Positions 34,517 to 43,053 of a stretch of 61,522 nucleotides of DNA are shown here, piece by piece; within the stretch, counting starts at the first letter, position 1; every line of letters starts with the position of its first letter. The notes below the pieces were generated by a model, which saw nothing but the letters and a program-made list of their open reading frames with translations, searched no databases and was not told where the DNA came from. Made by a program: the position numbers and the translations under genes. Origin of the DNA: Bacteroidia bacterium. GTDB taxonomy: Bacteria; Bacteroidota; Bacteroidia; Bacteroidales; VadinHA17. The stretch covers positions 1-61,522 of the forward strand of contig JAPLDX010000081.1 in NCBI GenBank assembly GCA_026391215.1, written 5' to 3'.

Positions 34517-36561
34517 AACCATAACCGGAACTGCATCCTTAATTCATCCTTTTCCTGTGTAATAAAATCGTCTTCAATCAATGATGTAAGGCCATATTTG
34601 ATCCGGATCTCAGCAATATCGCCGATCTCCCATTCTGCCATCAGGTAAATGCGGGTCCCTTTTCCGGATAGCGCAGGTATGCTGAAGCCGTAAAGCAGAT
34701 CATTTTCATAGGTATAAAGCCGGGAGTACCAGTCATCTGTATTAAAAATACAATGCCTGAACCATATTGTGACCGGGACCTGTCTGAACCTGTATTTAAT
34801 ATCCTGTAACATGAGCATGCCTTCGCTGCCAGATTCATCAGCAAGCTTGTAATCAATGCGTGTTGCAAGTGTAATGTTTTCGACAGGAGAATATTTTATA
34901 ATACCTTTAAACGTCCTGGTTTTCAGTTCTGAAATTCCGGCAATGCCCTGTTCATTCTCCATATCGGACATTGAAAACCTGTAATTATATGATGCTTCAA
35001 TGCTGAAATTTTCAACAGGAATATATTTTACCCTGATCTCCTGTTTCTTTTGCAATGATGGATAGCTGCAACGGTACTTCAGCCACGGAAAACAGGCAAT
35101 ATCACAACCGGCACTTATGAACAGATGTCTTGCAGCTTCAAATGTGAAATTTCCCAGGATGCCATATTCATTTCCAGTTGAGGAGCCGCTTCCGGGGCTT
35201 CTGGCATGAAAGCTGGTGAATTCCGGCGAATAGTTTCTGTATAAGAAATTAATTGACAGCCTGTCTGATGGTCTGAATGTAATACCCTGTACCATCGCAA
35301 GGTTCAGGGTATGATCCCCTGATAATTCTCCATAAAGTAACATTCTTCTAATAAGGCTGTTGTAATAAACGGACCAGACTCCGTTAGTCATCCCATCAAA
35401 TCCGTAAAGATCTTCGGGATTGTTGCTTCTTAATTTTACCGGAAGCGAAAACCTGCTTTCTGACCAGGTCACTCCAATCCTGACAGATGAGATATCGTAA
35501 TTAATATTGATCCCGTAAAATGTTTCGAAGACCGCATCTTTTTTCAGGATAAGAGATGTGGAATTATGCAATCCGGTTCTGTAAAAACTTTCCACGAACA
35601 GTTTTGTAGAATCCGATGAGGAACCAATTGTCGCATCAATTTTATTACAGGAATATAACAGCGAAAACCCTAGCTTTTTTATTGAGAATTCTGCTGCAGC
35701 TCCCCTCAGAAAGTTATTCTCATCACTTGATGTGTACGGCCTTATCTCATCTCTTCCGGTCATGTAGCCTGACGCAGTTAAGGAAAGACCTGTACGCATC
35801 ATGGTATTTATATTGGTACTCTGTCCGAATCGGGCGGAATAATCGCCAATGATTATTTTCCGCATAATTCCCTTGCCGGTGTAAACCAGGTGTGAAGAAA
35901 AAAAATCCGGGAAGGGGGACAGGAATTTTTCGCCAGCATCTTTCTCAATAGTTACTCCCCCGGAAAATGGTCCGGAAATAACCCTGTATTTTGACAGCAT
36001 TTTCCAGGGAGAGCCGGGGGCGAGTGAATCACTTTCCCCTGGTTTAATATTAAGATTTGTGATTATGTTATTTCTGAGCTTTAGTTTTCCGGAGATATTG
36101 TTTTCTTTATAGTCCAGGGATATAAAAGGAACCATCATTTCTGTTGTATGTCTGTCAAATCCGGGGAGAGAGGCTATTTCATAAACTGAAACAATATTGC
36201 CGGATTCTCTGGTATGGTCTATAATAGCTTTTATCTGAAAATCGGATAGAAAAAAGATCCGTGATATTTCAGCCTCGTCTCCGGAATTGATATTTGCAGG
36301 ATTATCAGAAAGTTCATGCAGTTGTTCAATAAATAAGGCTGCTACTTCCGTATCCGATTCATCATCAGCAAGCTCCTCGGCGATAGTGATTATAACTTCG
36401 GAAATTTTTGAATCCTGGCAATAAATAGTTCTTGTAAGAATTAAAACGGTTAAAAGAAAGGCAGGTTTCTTTAAATGAGTAGAAAAAGAATAAACCGCAA
36501 AGCACGCAAAGGTTTGCGCGAAGTGCGCAAAGAGGTTTACTGACGTTTTATAGTTTTTCAT
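34513..36561 (-). CDS. HHH-domain outer-membrane barrel protein
   Basis: A 682-residue protein. The N-terminus is odd: about 28 residues translated from a GC-rich repeat (NLFAHFAQTFACFAVYSF) precede a typical signal peptide (KKPAFLLTVLILTRTIYC). A ComEA-like helix-hairpin-helix region follows at about 75-145 (EISRIFFLSDFQIKAIIDHTRESG, SVYEIASLPGFD). From about 170 on, alternating beta strands with aromatic ends (FGQSTNINTMMRTG, LLYGELSGDHTLNLAM, final ELRMQFRLWF) indicate an outer-membrane barrel. No ATG lies at the signal peptide itself, so the repeat insertion seems to have replaced or extended the original start. Native function is unknown; the family is common in Bacteroidota. Confidence 0.8.
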   Translation of the reverse strand: MKNYKTSVNLFAHFAQTFACFAVYSFSTHLKKPAFLLTVLILTRTIYCQDSKISEVIITIAEELADDESDTEVAALFIEQLHELSDNPANINSGDEAEISRIFFLSDFQIKAIIDHTRESGNIVSVYEIASLPGFDRHTTEMMVPFISLDYKENNISGKLKLRNNIITNLNIKPGESDSLAPGSPWKMLSKYRVISGPFSGGVTIEKDAGEKFLSPFPDFFSSHLVYTGKGIMRKIIIGDYSARFGQSTNINTMMRTGLSLTASGYMTGRDEIRPYTSSDENNFLRGAAAEFSIKKLGFSLLYSCNKIDATIGSSSDSTKLFVESFYRTGLHNSTSLILKKDAVFETFYGININYDISSVRIGVTWSESRFSLPVKLRSNNPEDLYGFDGMTNGVWSVYYNSLIRRMLLYGELSGDHTLNLAMVQGITFRPSDRLSINFLYRNYSPEFTSFHARSPGSGSSTGNEYGILGNFTFEAARHLFISAGCDIACFPWLKYRCSYPSLQKKQEIRVKYIPVENFSIEASYNYRFSMSDMENEQGIAGISELKTRTFKGIIKYSPVENITLATRIDYKLADESGSEGMLMLQDIKYRFRQVPVTIWFRHCIFNTDDWYSRLYTYENDLLYGFSIPALSGKGTRIYLMAEWEIGDIAEIRIKYGLTSLIEDDFITQEKDELRMQFRLWF
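36495..36535. repeat. Left inverted repeat flanking the GxxExxY gene
   Basis: CCGCAAAGCACGCAAAGG at 36495 followed by TTTGCGCGAAGTGCGCAAAGAGG. The reverse complement of 36986-37023 begins CCGCAAAGCACACAAAG and ends GGACGCAAAGAG, so the two arms are inverted and match over most of 38-41 bp. This arm lies inside the coding sequence of the HHH-barrel gene. Confidence 0.75.
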
Positions 36562-36579
36562 TCTGCTTGATATCTGGAT

Positions 36580-36957
36580 TCAAATCTTGTTTACTATGCG
36601 TTTTATACCATTTTTCAGGAGCGAAACATTAAAATTTATAAGCAATCCAAGCTTATAATCCCCTAATTTCATGTAAGTTAATGTCTGAGCAAAATGAACA
36701 TCATTTAATGCTTCAACACTTTTTATTTCAATCACAACTTTTCTTTCTACTAATAAATCAATCCGATATCCACATTCAAGTTTGACCTCTTCAAATACCA
36801 GAGGCATTGGTTTCTCTTTTTCAACAAAAAATCCTTTTTTCATCAATCTATAATAAAGACATTCTTTATAAGCACTTTCTAATAAACCTGGACCAAGTGA
36901 CTGATGTACATCAATTGCACTTCCTATAATTTCAGTTGATATTTCATTCTCAGTCAT
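36580..36957 (-). CDS. GxxExxY family protein
   Basis: A 125-residue protein with the family name motif GPGLLESAY and a PD-(D/E)XK-like nuclease core: CGYRIDLLVERKVVIEIKSVE (Asp, Glu and Lys of the D...ExK pattern), plus HFAQTLTYMKL. The family is widespread, of unknown function, and often sits in genomes as scattered copies. Here it lies in an inverted-repeat bracket between the PorV-like gene and the HHH-barrel gene, all on the same strand. AT content is higher than in its neighbours. This suggests that it came in as a unit. Confidence 0.88.
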   Translation of the reverse strand: MTENEISTEIIGSAIDVHQSLGPGLLESAYKECLYYRLMKKGFFVEKEKPMPLVFEEVKLECGYRIDLLVERKVVIEIKSVEALNDVHFAQTLTYMKLGDYKLGLLINFNVSLLKNGIKRIVNKI

Positions 36958-36985
36958 AATATTGATATTTAAATTGTTATTGTTT

Positions 36986-37023
36986 CTCTTTGCGTCCTTT
37001 GCTCTTCTTTGTGTGCTTTGCGG
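36986..37023. repeat. Right inverted repeat flanking the GxxExxY gene
   Basis: CTCTTTGCGTCCTTTGCTCT then TCTTTGTGTGCTTTGCGG, the inverted partner of 36495-36535. Short CTTTGCG units are repeated inside it. The PorV-like gene ends only 18 bp further on. Confidence 0.75.
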
Positions 37024-37040
37024 TTATTTTCTATTTTGAT

Positions 37041-37859
37041 CTAACGGATTTTAAATACTAAAGAGGCACTTGAAGTAACACCAAGCTTTTCATGAGTTGC
37101 GAAGCCAAGATCAAGCTGCAGGGATTTCATAAGGTACCCGAGTCCGAAGCAGAACGAAGTATTTTCGGTACTGAACCCACCGCGAAGCCGGAATTTTTTA
37201 AATGCTTCATACTCGAAACCGGTTCTTAGTATCAGCTTTTTTCCTGAGCTTATTTCAGCCTCTGCCCCTGCAAACAAAACACTGCTCAGCTCTATTCCGG
37301 CACCTGTCCGCAGTACTGTCGGCAGGAAGGTTTTTCTCAGGGAATTGGGTACAGGATTGAAAATATGAATTCCAATGCTGATATTCTCCTTTGGATGGAT
37401 CAGCAAGCCGGCCTCGAATGTTATCGATTGCCTGTTCTTATATTCCCCGGATGTTTTCTCTGAGAAGTAATCTACCTGCAATCCCGCAGCAATATTTTCT
37501 GACAAATCCATACCGCAGCTTAATCCGCCCGTTACCCTTCTGAAATTATTATAACCGAAATGGGAATAAACAATACCGAGGGATGTACCTCCGGCAGGAA
37601 TGACAATTCCTGCAGTTCTGGTTCCCAGTTCGCTGATATTAAACCTGTTCTCGTAGTTGATCCCGGCTGAAAGCGACCTGTTTTCTGACAGAAGCGCCTG
37701 GTTATGGAAAAAGGACCAGAATCCGTCCTTCATGATGCAAACGGAGGCCATTCCTGATCCGGCAGCTCCGGCCGGAATAATGTAAGTATCACCTCCGGAG
37801 GCAACTGATGACAGAAAAACAAATAAAACCGAAACAGTTATTTTGTGCAGCGAGTACAA
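37041..37859 (-). CDS. PorV/PorQ-like outer-membrane protein
   Basis: A 272-residue protein with a signal peptide (about 1-22) and a beta-strand-rich body. The pattern AAGSGMASVCIMKDGFWSFFHNQALL near the start is close to PorV/PorQ and OmpP1-like barrels of Bacteroidota (AGSG..A.....G..S...NPA.L). The family includes type IX secretion helpers, but many members have other or unknown roles, and no por gene is near. In this phylum the PorV-like protein and the HHH-barrel protein often neighbour each other; here a GxxExxY cassette lies between them. Confidence 0.75.
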   Translation of the reverse strand: MYSLHKITVSVLFVFLSSVASGGDTYIIPAGAAGSGMASVCIMKDGFWSFFHNQALLSENRSLSAGINYENRFNISELGTRTAGIVIPAGGTSLGIVYSHFGYNNFRRVTGGLSCGMDLSENIAAGLQVDYFSEKTSGEYKNRQSITFEAGLLIHPKENISIGIHIFNPVPNSLRKTFLPTVLRTGAGIELSSVLFAGAEAEISSGKKLILRTGFEYEAFKKFRLRGGFSTENTSFCFGLGYLMKSLQLDLGFATHEKLGVTSSASLVFKIR

Positions 37860-37942
37860 AATGTTTCAGGTATAAACAATAAAGATACAAAAAAAACCAA
37901 ACCGATAATGGATTGATTCAGAATTTTCTTCTCGATTTTTGA

Positions 37943-38037
37943 CCCCCCACCCCCCCTGAAGGGGGGCTATAAACCCAACTGATACATACATAAAATCTTT
38001 CTTGGGTTTCAACCCCCCTTCAGGGGGGCAGGGGGGT
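37943..38037. repeat. G/C-run palindromic element, copy 3
   Basis: An inverted-repeat element of about 95 bp. The left arm is CCCCCCACCCCCCCTGAAGG (then GGGG, TATAAACCCAA); the right arm is TTGGGTTTCAACCCCCCTTC then AGGGGGGCAGGGGGG. The arms pair over about 35 bp and enclose about 25 bp of AT-rich sequence. The purE stop lies three bases beyond the right edge, so the element abuts that gene end as copy 1 does at fucK. Confidence 0.85.
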
Positions 38038-38039
38038 TT

Positions 38040-38546
38040 TTAGTTGGTTTTGTATTTGAATTTAACCTTCTTCAGTTCTTCGTTTGCCTCAACAATCTTC
38101 TTTTTCAGACTTTCCCTGTACTTAATTACCTCTTTCATTACTTTTTCGTCACCGGTTCCGATTATCTGTGCTGCAAGTACACCTGCATTCTGGGCTGCAT
38201 TTATACCAACTGCAGCAACCGGAATTCCGGGAGGCATCTGTATGATGGAAAGCATTGAATCGAGTCCTTCCAGGGAGGTGTTTACAGGAATACCGATAAC
38301 CGGGAGATAAGTAAATGATGCAATCACCCCCGGGAGATGAGCAGCCATTCCTGCTCCTGCAATAATAACTTTAATGCCCTGTCCTGCAGCACCCCTGGCA
38401 AATTTCTCCACCTCTTCAGGGGTCCTGTGAGCCGAAAGCGCATTCATCTCGAAAGGTATTTTAAGATCGTTTAGTATCCGGGCTGCTGACTCCATTACAG
38501 GCAGGTCAGATGCGCTTCCCATTATGAGGCTTACCAGAGGTTTCAT
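38040..38546 (-). CDS. purE: N5-carboxyaminoimidazole ribonucleotide mutase
   Basis: A 168-residue class I PurE, which moves the carboxyl group of N5-CAIR to C4 in purine synthesis. IMGSASDLPVMESAA binds phosphate; SAHRTPEE, IAGAGMAAHLPGVIAS and GIPVAAVGINAAQNAGVLAAQI are the family motifs. Length is normal. The end KVKFKYKTN is at the edge of the palindromic element. It is divergent from hpt across 92 bp. On its strand TATTTTTG at 38580-38587 is a possible -7 box. Confidence 0.96.
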   Translation of the reverse strand: MKPLVSLIMGSASDLPVMESAARILNDLKIPFEMNALSAHRTPEEVEKFARGAAGQGIKVIIAGAGMAAHLPGVIASFTYLPVIGIPVNTSLEGLDSMLSIIQMPPGIPVAAVGINAAQNAGVLAAQIIGTGDEKVMKEVIKYRESLKKKIVEANEELKKVKFKYKTN

Positions 38547-38638
38547 ACTATTTATTTAAATTTAACTTCCTGATAAGGACAAAAATAAGCTATTATTTTC
38601 ATATTTTCGCTGCGGCTGGATATTCAATAATCATCTTT

Positions 38639-39175
38639 ATGAACGAAGTAAGAATTCTTGATAAGAAGTTCAGGGAGCTTATCTCTGAACAGGCAATTCG
38701 GAAAAGAATTGATGAGATTGCCTTACAGATCAACCGGGACTTCACCGGCAGCGAAGTTATCTTTGTTGGGATACTCAACGGGGCATTTATGTTTGCAGCC
38801 GACCTTTTCAGAAAAACAGAACTGAATGCCAGAATAACATTTGTGAAGCTTGCTTCCTACCAGGGTACAAGTTCAACAGGATCCATTAAAGAGCTTATAG
38901 GATGGAATGAAGACATGGTGAATAAGAAAGTCATTGTGGTGGAAGATATTGTTGACACTGGAGCAACATTGGAGCGTATTGTAAATGAGCTTGTTATCAG
39001 GAATGTCGCTGAGATCAAAATTGCCACAATGCTTCTTAAACCGACTGCATATAAACTGGACATACCGGTAAATTATGTCGGATTTGAGATCCCTAACAAT
39101 TTTGTCGTAGGTTATGGCCTTGATTATAATGGCTATGGACGTAATCTGCCATCTATTTATACACTTGTTAAATAA
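38639..39175 (+). CDS. hpt: Hypoxanthine phosphoribosyltransferase
   Basis: A 178-residue purine-salvage enzyme. FVGILNGAFMFAADLFRK holds the flexible-loop region, and VVVEDIVDTGATLERI is the PRPP-binding loop. VGFEIPNNFVVGYGLDYNGYGRNLP is the purine-binding C-terminal signature of Hpt. It begins a co-directional run: adk follows 20 bp downstream. It is divergent from purE, so purine synthesis and salvage share an intergenic region. Confidence 0.95.
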   Translation: MNEVRILDKKFRELISEQAIRKRIDEIALQINRDFTGSEVIFVGILNGAFMFAADLFRKTELNARITFVKLASYQGTSSTGSIKELIGWNEDMVNKKVIVVEDIVDTGATLERIVNELVIRNVAEIKIATMLLKPTAYKLDIPVNYVGFEIPNNFVVGYGLDYNGYGRNLPSIYTLVK

Positions 39176-39195
39176 TTCAAGCTTAATTTAATGCT

Positions 39196-39771
39196 ATGGT
39201 AAATTTTCTGATTTTTGGTCCTCCCGGATCTGGAAAAGGGACACAGTCAGTAAGACTGGCTGAGAAATTCAATCTTAAGCATCTTTCGACAGGCGATATG
39301 CTTCGTGCTGAGATAGCTGCAGGAACTGAACTTGGAAAGAAAATGAGTTCAATAATGTCGAAAGGTGAACTGGTGCCGGATGAAGTAGTAATTGAACTGA
39401 TAGCCAAAAAAATCGATTCAACAAAAGGAAGCGCCGGATTCCTTTTCGATGGATTTCCGCGCACTGTGGCACAGACTGTTGAACTCGAGAAAATGCTGAA
39501 TAAAAGAAAAATGAAAATTGACAGCATGCTCGTTCTTGAAGTGGACCACGATGAACTAGTAAAACGTCTGGTATTAAGAGCCGATCAATCAGGCCGGCCG
39601 GATGATAAAGATCCTAAAGTGATCGAAAACAGAATTGAGGTTTACAAGGAGAAAACCGAGCCTATAATTACTTACTGCCGTGAGAGAGGTATCTACCAGC
39701 CGGTCAATGGCATGGGAAGCATTGATGATATATTCAAAAGGCTCTCGAAACATATGAAAGAACTGATATAA
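39196..39771 (+). CDS. adk: Adenylate kinase
   Basis: A 191-residue enzyme interconverting ATP, ADP and AMP. The P-loop is [11 protein letters not shown] (about 8-18), the AMP-binding segment is [19 protein letters not shown], and DGFPRTVAQ and the short lid [20 protein letters not shown] follow. The short lid without zinc cysteines is the form found in Bacteroidota. The stop overlaps the obg start by one base. Confidence 0.97.
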   Translation: MVNFLIFGPPGSGKGTQSVRLAEKFNLKHLSTGDMLRAEIAAGTELGKKMSSIMSKGELVPDEVVIELIAKKIDSTKGSAGFLFDGFPRTVAQTVELEKMLNKRKMKIDSMLVLEVDHDELVKRLVLRADQSGRPDDKDPKVIENRIEVYKEKTEPIITYCRERGIYQPVNGMGSIDDIFKRLSKHMKELI

Positions 39772-40760
39772 TGTCTGGTTCCAATTTTGTTGACTATATA
39801 AAGATCTTCTGCCGTTCAGGTAAAGGAGGCGCCGGATCGGCACACCTTCGCAGGGAGAAGTTTATCCCGAAAGGCGGCCCTGACGGAGGCAATGGCGGAA
39901 GAGGCGGACATATTATCGTGAGGGGAAACGACCAGATGTGGACATTGCTTCATTTGAGATATGAACGCCATATTTTTGCAGAGAACGGGGAAAGGGGAAG
40001 CAAGCAACAATCTACAGGCGCTGATGGCAAGGATGTCATTATTGAGGTTCCGCTTGGTACTGTGGCGAAAACAGCTGATACGGATCAGGTCATTTTTGAG
40101 ATAACCATAAATGGCGAAGAAAAAATTCTGGCAAAAGGAGGAAGGGGTGGACTCGGGAATACGAATTTTAAATCCTCGACAAACCAGACTCCACGTTATG
40201 CCCAGCCGGGTGAGCAGGGAATTGAAGGCTATTACATATTGGAACTGAAAATTCTTGCTGATGTCGGACTTGTAGGTTTCCCCAATGCAGGCAAATCAAC
40301 ACTCCTTTCAGTGGTGTCAGCAGCAAAACCGAAAATCGCGGATTATCCTTTTACAACACTTACACCTAATCTCGGTATCGTCAGCTACAGGGAAGGTAAA
40401 TCTTTCGTGATGGCTGATATCCCGGGGATTATTGAGGGAGCCCATGAAGGGAAAGGGCTGGGTATCAGGTTTTTAAGACATATTGAGCGCAACTCAATTC
40501 TTCTGTTCATGGTTCCTGCCGATAGTAAAAATATAAGGGAAGAGTATGAAGTACTTGTCAGAGAGCTCAGGATGTACAACCCGGAACTACTCGATAAGAA
40601 ACGAGTGCTTGCGATTTCAAAATCAGACCTGCTTGATGAGGAGCTGATGGATGAAGTAAGAAAGGATCTTCCTGATCTGCAGAGGGTATTCATTTCATCA
40701 ATCACCGGACTGGGAATTACAACTCTTAAAGATATCCTGTGGAAAGCCCTTAACACTTAA
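39771..40760 (+). CDS. obgE: GTPase Obg
   Basis: A 329-residue ribosome-assembly GTPase. The glycine-rich Obg domain occupies about 1-160 ([28 protein letters not shown]). The G domain has [11 protein letters not shown] (G1), [16 protein letters not shown] (G3) and SKSDL (G4). It stops right after the G domain, without an additional C-terminal domain, as is usual in this phylum. Coupled to adk by the TAATG overlap. Confidence 0.96.
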   Translation: MSGSNFVDYIKIFCRSGKGGAGSAHLRREKFIPKGGPDGGNGGRGGHIIVRGNDQMWTLLHLRYERHIFAENGERGSKQQSTGADGKDVIIEVPLGTVAKTADTDQVIFEITINGEEKILAKGGRGGLGNTNFKSSTNQTPRYAQPGEQGIEGYYILELKILADVGLVGFPNAGKSTLLSVVSAAKPKIADYPFTTLTPNLGIVSYREGKSFVMADIPGIIEGAHEGKGLGIRFLRHIERNSILLFMVPADSKNIREEYEVLVRELRMYNPELLDKKRVLAISKSDLLDEELMDEVRKDLPDLQRVFISSITGLGITTLKDILWKALNT

Positions 40761-40769
40761 TAAAATCTT

Positions 40770-41345
40770 ATGCTGGAACAACTGGATCAACAGCTTTTTC
40801 TCTTTTTGAATTCACTCAATTCACCTTTCTGGGATAAAGTAATGTATGCCATAAGCGGGAAGATCATATGGATACCGCTTTACGTGGCAATATTGATCTG
40901 GATCGGATATAAGTATAAAAAGAAATTTCCGGTTATTGTTGTCTTCATAATACTTGCAGCCACACTTGCCGACCAGGGCTCGGTCCAGCTTTTCAAAAAT
41001 GTGTTTCACCGGCTTCGTCCCTGTCATGAACCAGCGTTGCAGGGATTGGTACACCTGGTAAATAACGAATGCGGCGGGCTGTACGGATTTGTTTCTTCTC
41101 ATGCTGCAAATTCATTTAATGTAGCCCTGCTGAGCCTTATGTTCATCAAAGAGAGGTGGTACTCTGTCAGCATTATCCTATGGGCTGTGATAGTAGGATA
41201 CAGCAGGATCTACCTTGGCGTTCATTACCCTGGCGATGTTATCTGCGGTTCCCTTCTGGGAGCGCTTATAGGATGGGGTGTATATAAGTTGTACGAAATA
41301 ACCGACAGGAAGATACTTTTTAATGTTCCATATTTTAACAAATAA
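40770..41345 (+). CDS. PAP2-family membrane phosphatase
   Basis: A 191-residue membrane protein. The three PAP2 phosphatase motifs are KNVFHRLRPC (motif 1), FVSSHAANSF (motif 2) and SRIYLGVHYPGDV (motif 3, with catalytic His). Five to six hydrophobic helices surround them. Members act on phosphatidic acid, undecaprenyl pyrophosphate or phosphatidylglycerophosphate; the substrate cannot be set from sequence. It follows obg by 9 bp and precedes a lipoate ligase by 8 bp. Confidence 0.9.
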   Translation: MLEQLDQQLFLFLNSLNSPFWDKVMYAISGKIIWIPLYVAILIWIGYKYKKKFPVIVVFIILAATLADQGSVQLFKNVFHRLRPCHEPALQGLVHLVNNECGGLYGFVSSHAANSFNVALLSLMFIKERWYSVSIILWAVIVGYSRIYLGVHYPGDVICGSLLGALIGWGVYKLYEITDRKILFNVPYFNK

Positions 41346-41353
41346 TTCTGTCT

Positions 41354-42301
41354 ATGCTCTGCCTGGACATGAAAACCACAAATCCTTTCTTCAATCTTGC
41401 AGTTGATGAATATTTGCTTAAAAACAAAAAGGATGAATACCTGATACTCGGGATAAACAGCCCGGCGATAATTATCGGGAAGCACCAGGTGGCCCAGAGA
41501 GAAGCTGATACCAGGTTCGTTCATGAAAAAGGCATTCCGGTTATAAGGAGGATATCTGGCGGCGGCACAGTCTACCACGACTTCGGCAACCTTAATTTTA
41601 CTTTCATTCTGAACAGCGCTATAGGCAGGCAGGTTGATTTCAGGAAATATACTCTTCCTGTAATCGAATTCCTTGTCACAATGGGTGTTAAGGCTGAGTT
41701 TGAAGGCAAAAATGACCTGAAGGTCAATGGATTAAAAATATCAGGCAATGCGGAACACGTTTACCGCAACAGGGTCATGCACCACGGTACCCTTCTTTTC
41801 AGCACGCTGCTTGATGATTTACGGGTATCATTAAGGAAAGATAAGTCGTCCTATTCAACCCGTGCGGTTGAATCAAATCCTTCGCCTGTGATGAACCTTA
41901 AAGAGATTATCGGTCAGCTCAATAGCATAATTGATTTCAGGTCTGCAATGCTCGAATTTTTTCTGAAACGACAGGGAAATACTCTGACTGAGCTGACGGC
42001 TGAAGAGAGATCAAAGATCCAGGAACTGGAAAGATTAATATACCGGACATGGGGATGGAACTATGCATATGGTCCTGATTATTATTTCATTAACAAGTTT
42101 GAGCATAATGGGAAGCAGCATTTTTGCAGGTTATTTGTACAAGGAGGCATAATCAGGGAGTGTGAGATGGAGGGATCTGGTGAGATGATCGCTGCGGGGA
42201 GGAAACTTAAAGGATGCAGGCATATGGTCAAAGATCTGATTGAGGTATTTAAGCAGGAAAAAATCAATATAAGAGGTTCCCAGATTTATAAGTTCTTTTA
42301 A
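41354..42301 (+). CDS. lplA: Lipoate-protein ligase A
   Basis: A 315-residue enzyme that attaches free lipoate to lipoyl domains. NPFFNLAVDEYLLKN, RRISGGGTVYHDFGNLNFTFI (lipoyl-AMP-binding loop) and KNDLKVNGLKISGNAEHVYRNRVMHHGTLLF (catalytic Lys) fit LplA, followed by the C-terminal accessory domain (WGWNYAYGPDYYF). The cell therefore has both the synthetic lipA/lipB route (30-32 kb) and salvage. Confidence 0.92.
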   Translation: MLCLDMKTTNPFFNLAVDEYLLKNKKDEYLILGINSPAIIIGKHQVAQREADTRFVHEKGIPVIRRISGGGTVYHDFGNLNFTFILNSAIGRQVDFRKYTLPVIEFLVTMGVKAEFEGKNDLKVNGLKISGNAEHVYRNRVMHHGTLLFSTLLDDLRVSLRKDKSSYSTRAVESNPSPVMNLKEIIGQLNSIIDFRSAMLEFFLKRQGNTLTELTAEERSKIQELERLIYRTWGWNYAYGPDYYFINKFEHNGKQHFCRLFVQGGIIRECEMEGSGEMIAAGRKLKGCRHMVKDLIEVFKQEKINIRGSQIYKFF

Positions 42302-42306
42302 TTGTT

Positions 42307-43053
42307 ATGGATATTCTGAAATCAATAGTTGTATGGCTGGTGGGGATAACATTTCTTGTAGTGTTTTTCCCGATAACATTTATTGTTTGGCTTCTTGTTC
42401 TGCCCTTTGACAGGGAACGCACAGTCACCCACTGGATGCTTATTTACCAGGCGGTTATAATATCCTATGTTGTGCCAATCTGGAAAATAAAAGTTGAAGG
42501 CAGGAAAAAAGCTGTCCCGGGAACAACTTACGTTATTATCTGCAATCACCAGTCAATTCTCGATATCTTGTTTGTCAATTGCCTTCGTTACCGTTTTAAG
42601 TGGATTTCAAAGATAGAGGTCATGAAAGTCCCGATACTTGGCTGGTATCTGAGAATGGCTGATTATATCGCTGTTGACAGGGGAGACAAGGAAAGCAAGG
42701 AGAAAATGATGTTAGATTCCTATGAGTGCCTTAAAAAAGGCATCTCGATAATGATCTTTCCGGAGGGTACACGGTCTCCTGACTGCGAAATAGCTTTTTT
42801 CAAGAGAGGCGCATTCCAGCTGGCACTTTCAACCAATACTCCTATCCTGCCGGTACTGATGGACGGCTCTGGCGGGGTTCTCCCCAAACATGGCCTCATA
42901 TTCGGCGGATTCCATAAAATAGCAATAAGAGTTCTCGATCCTGTGAAACCTGAAAATTTCGGGACGACAAATCATGATGAGCTGGCAATGCGATTCCAGA
43001 ACATGATGAAGAACGCTCTCAGTGAGCTCAGGAATGAAACATCCGGGAAATGA
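42307..43053 (+). CDS. plsC: 1-acyl-glycerol-3-phosphate acyltransferase
   Basis: A 248-residue membrane acyltransferase making phosphatidic acid. A hydrophobic N-terminus (IVVWLVGITFLVVFFPITFI) is followed by the HX4D motif NHQSILD, the acceptor-binding FPEGTRSP and LPVLMDGSGG. Length is normal. The stop overlaps the next gene's ATG (ATGA), suggesting coupling. With the PAP2 gene two places upstream, a link to phospholipid metabolism is reasonable. Confidence 0.92.
   Translation: MDILKSIVVWLVGITFLVVFFPITFIVWLLVLPFDRERTVTHWMLIYQAVIISYVVPIWKIKVEGRKKAVPGTTYVIICNHQSILDILFVNCLRYRFKWISKIEVMKVPILGWYLRMADYIAVDRGDKESKEKMMLDSYECLKKGISIMIFPEGTRSPDCEIAFFKRGAFQLALSTNTPILPVLMDGSGGVLPKHGLIFGGFHKIAIRVLDPVKPENFGTTNHDELAMRFQNMMKNALSELRNETSGK

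Noticed and set aside
37041..37859. Naming the barrel gene porV and calling type IX secretion
   Set aside because: Only the general barrel pattern is shared; no other por or gld gene is in the window.
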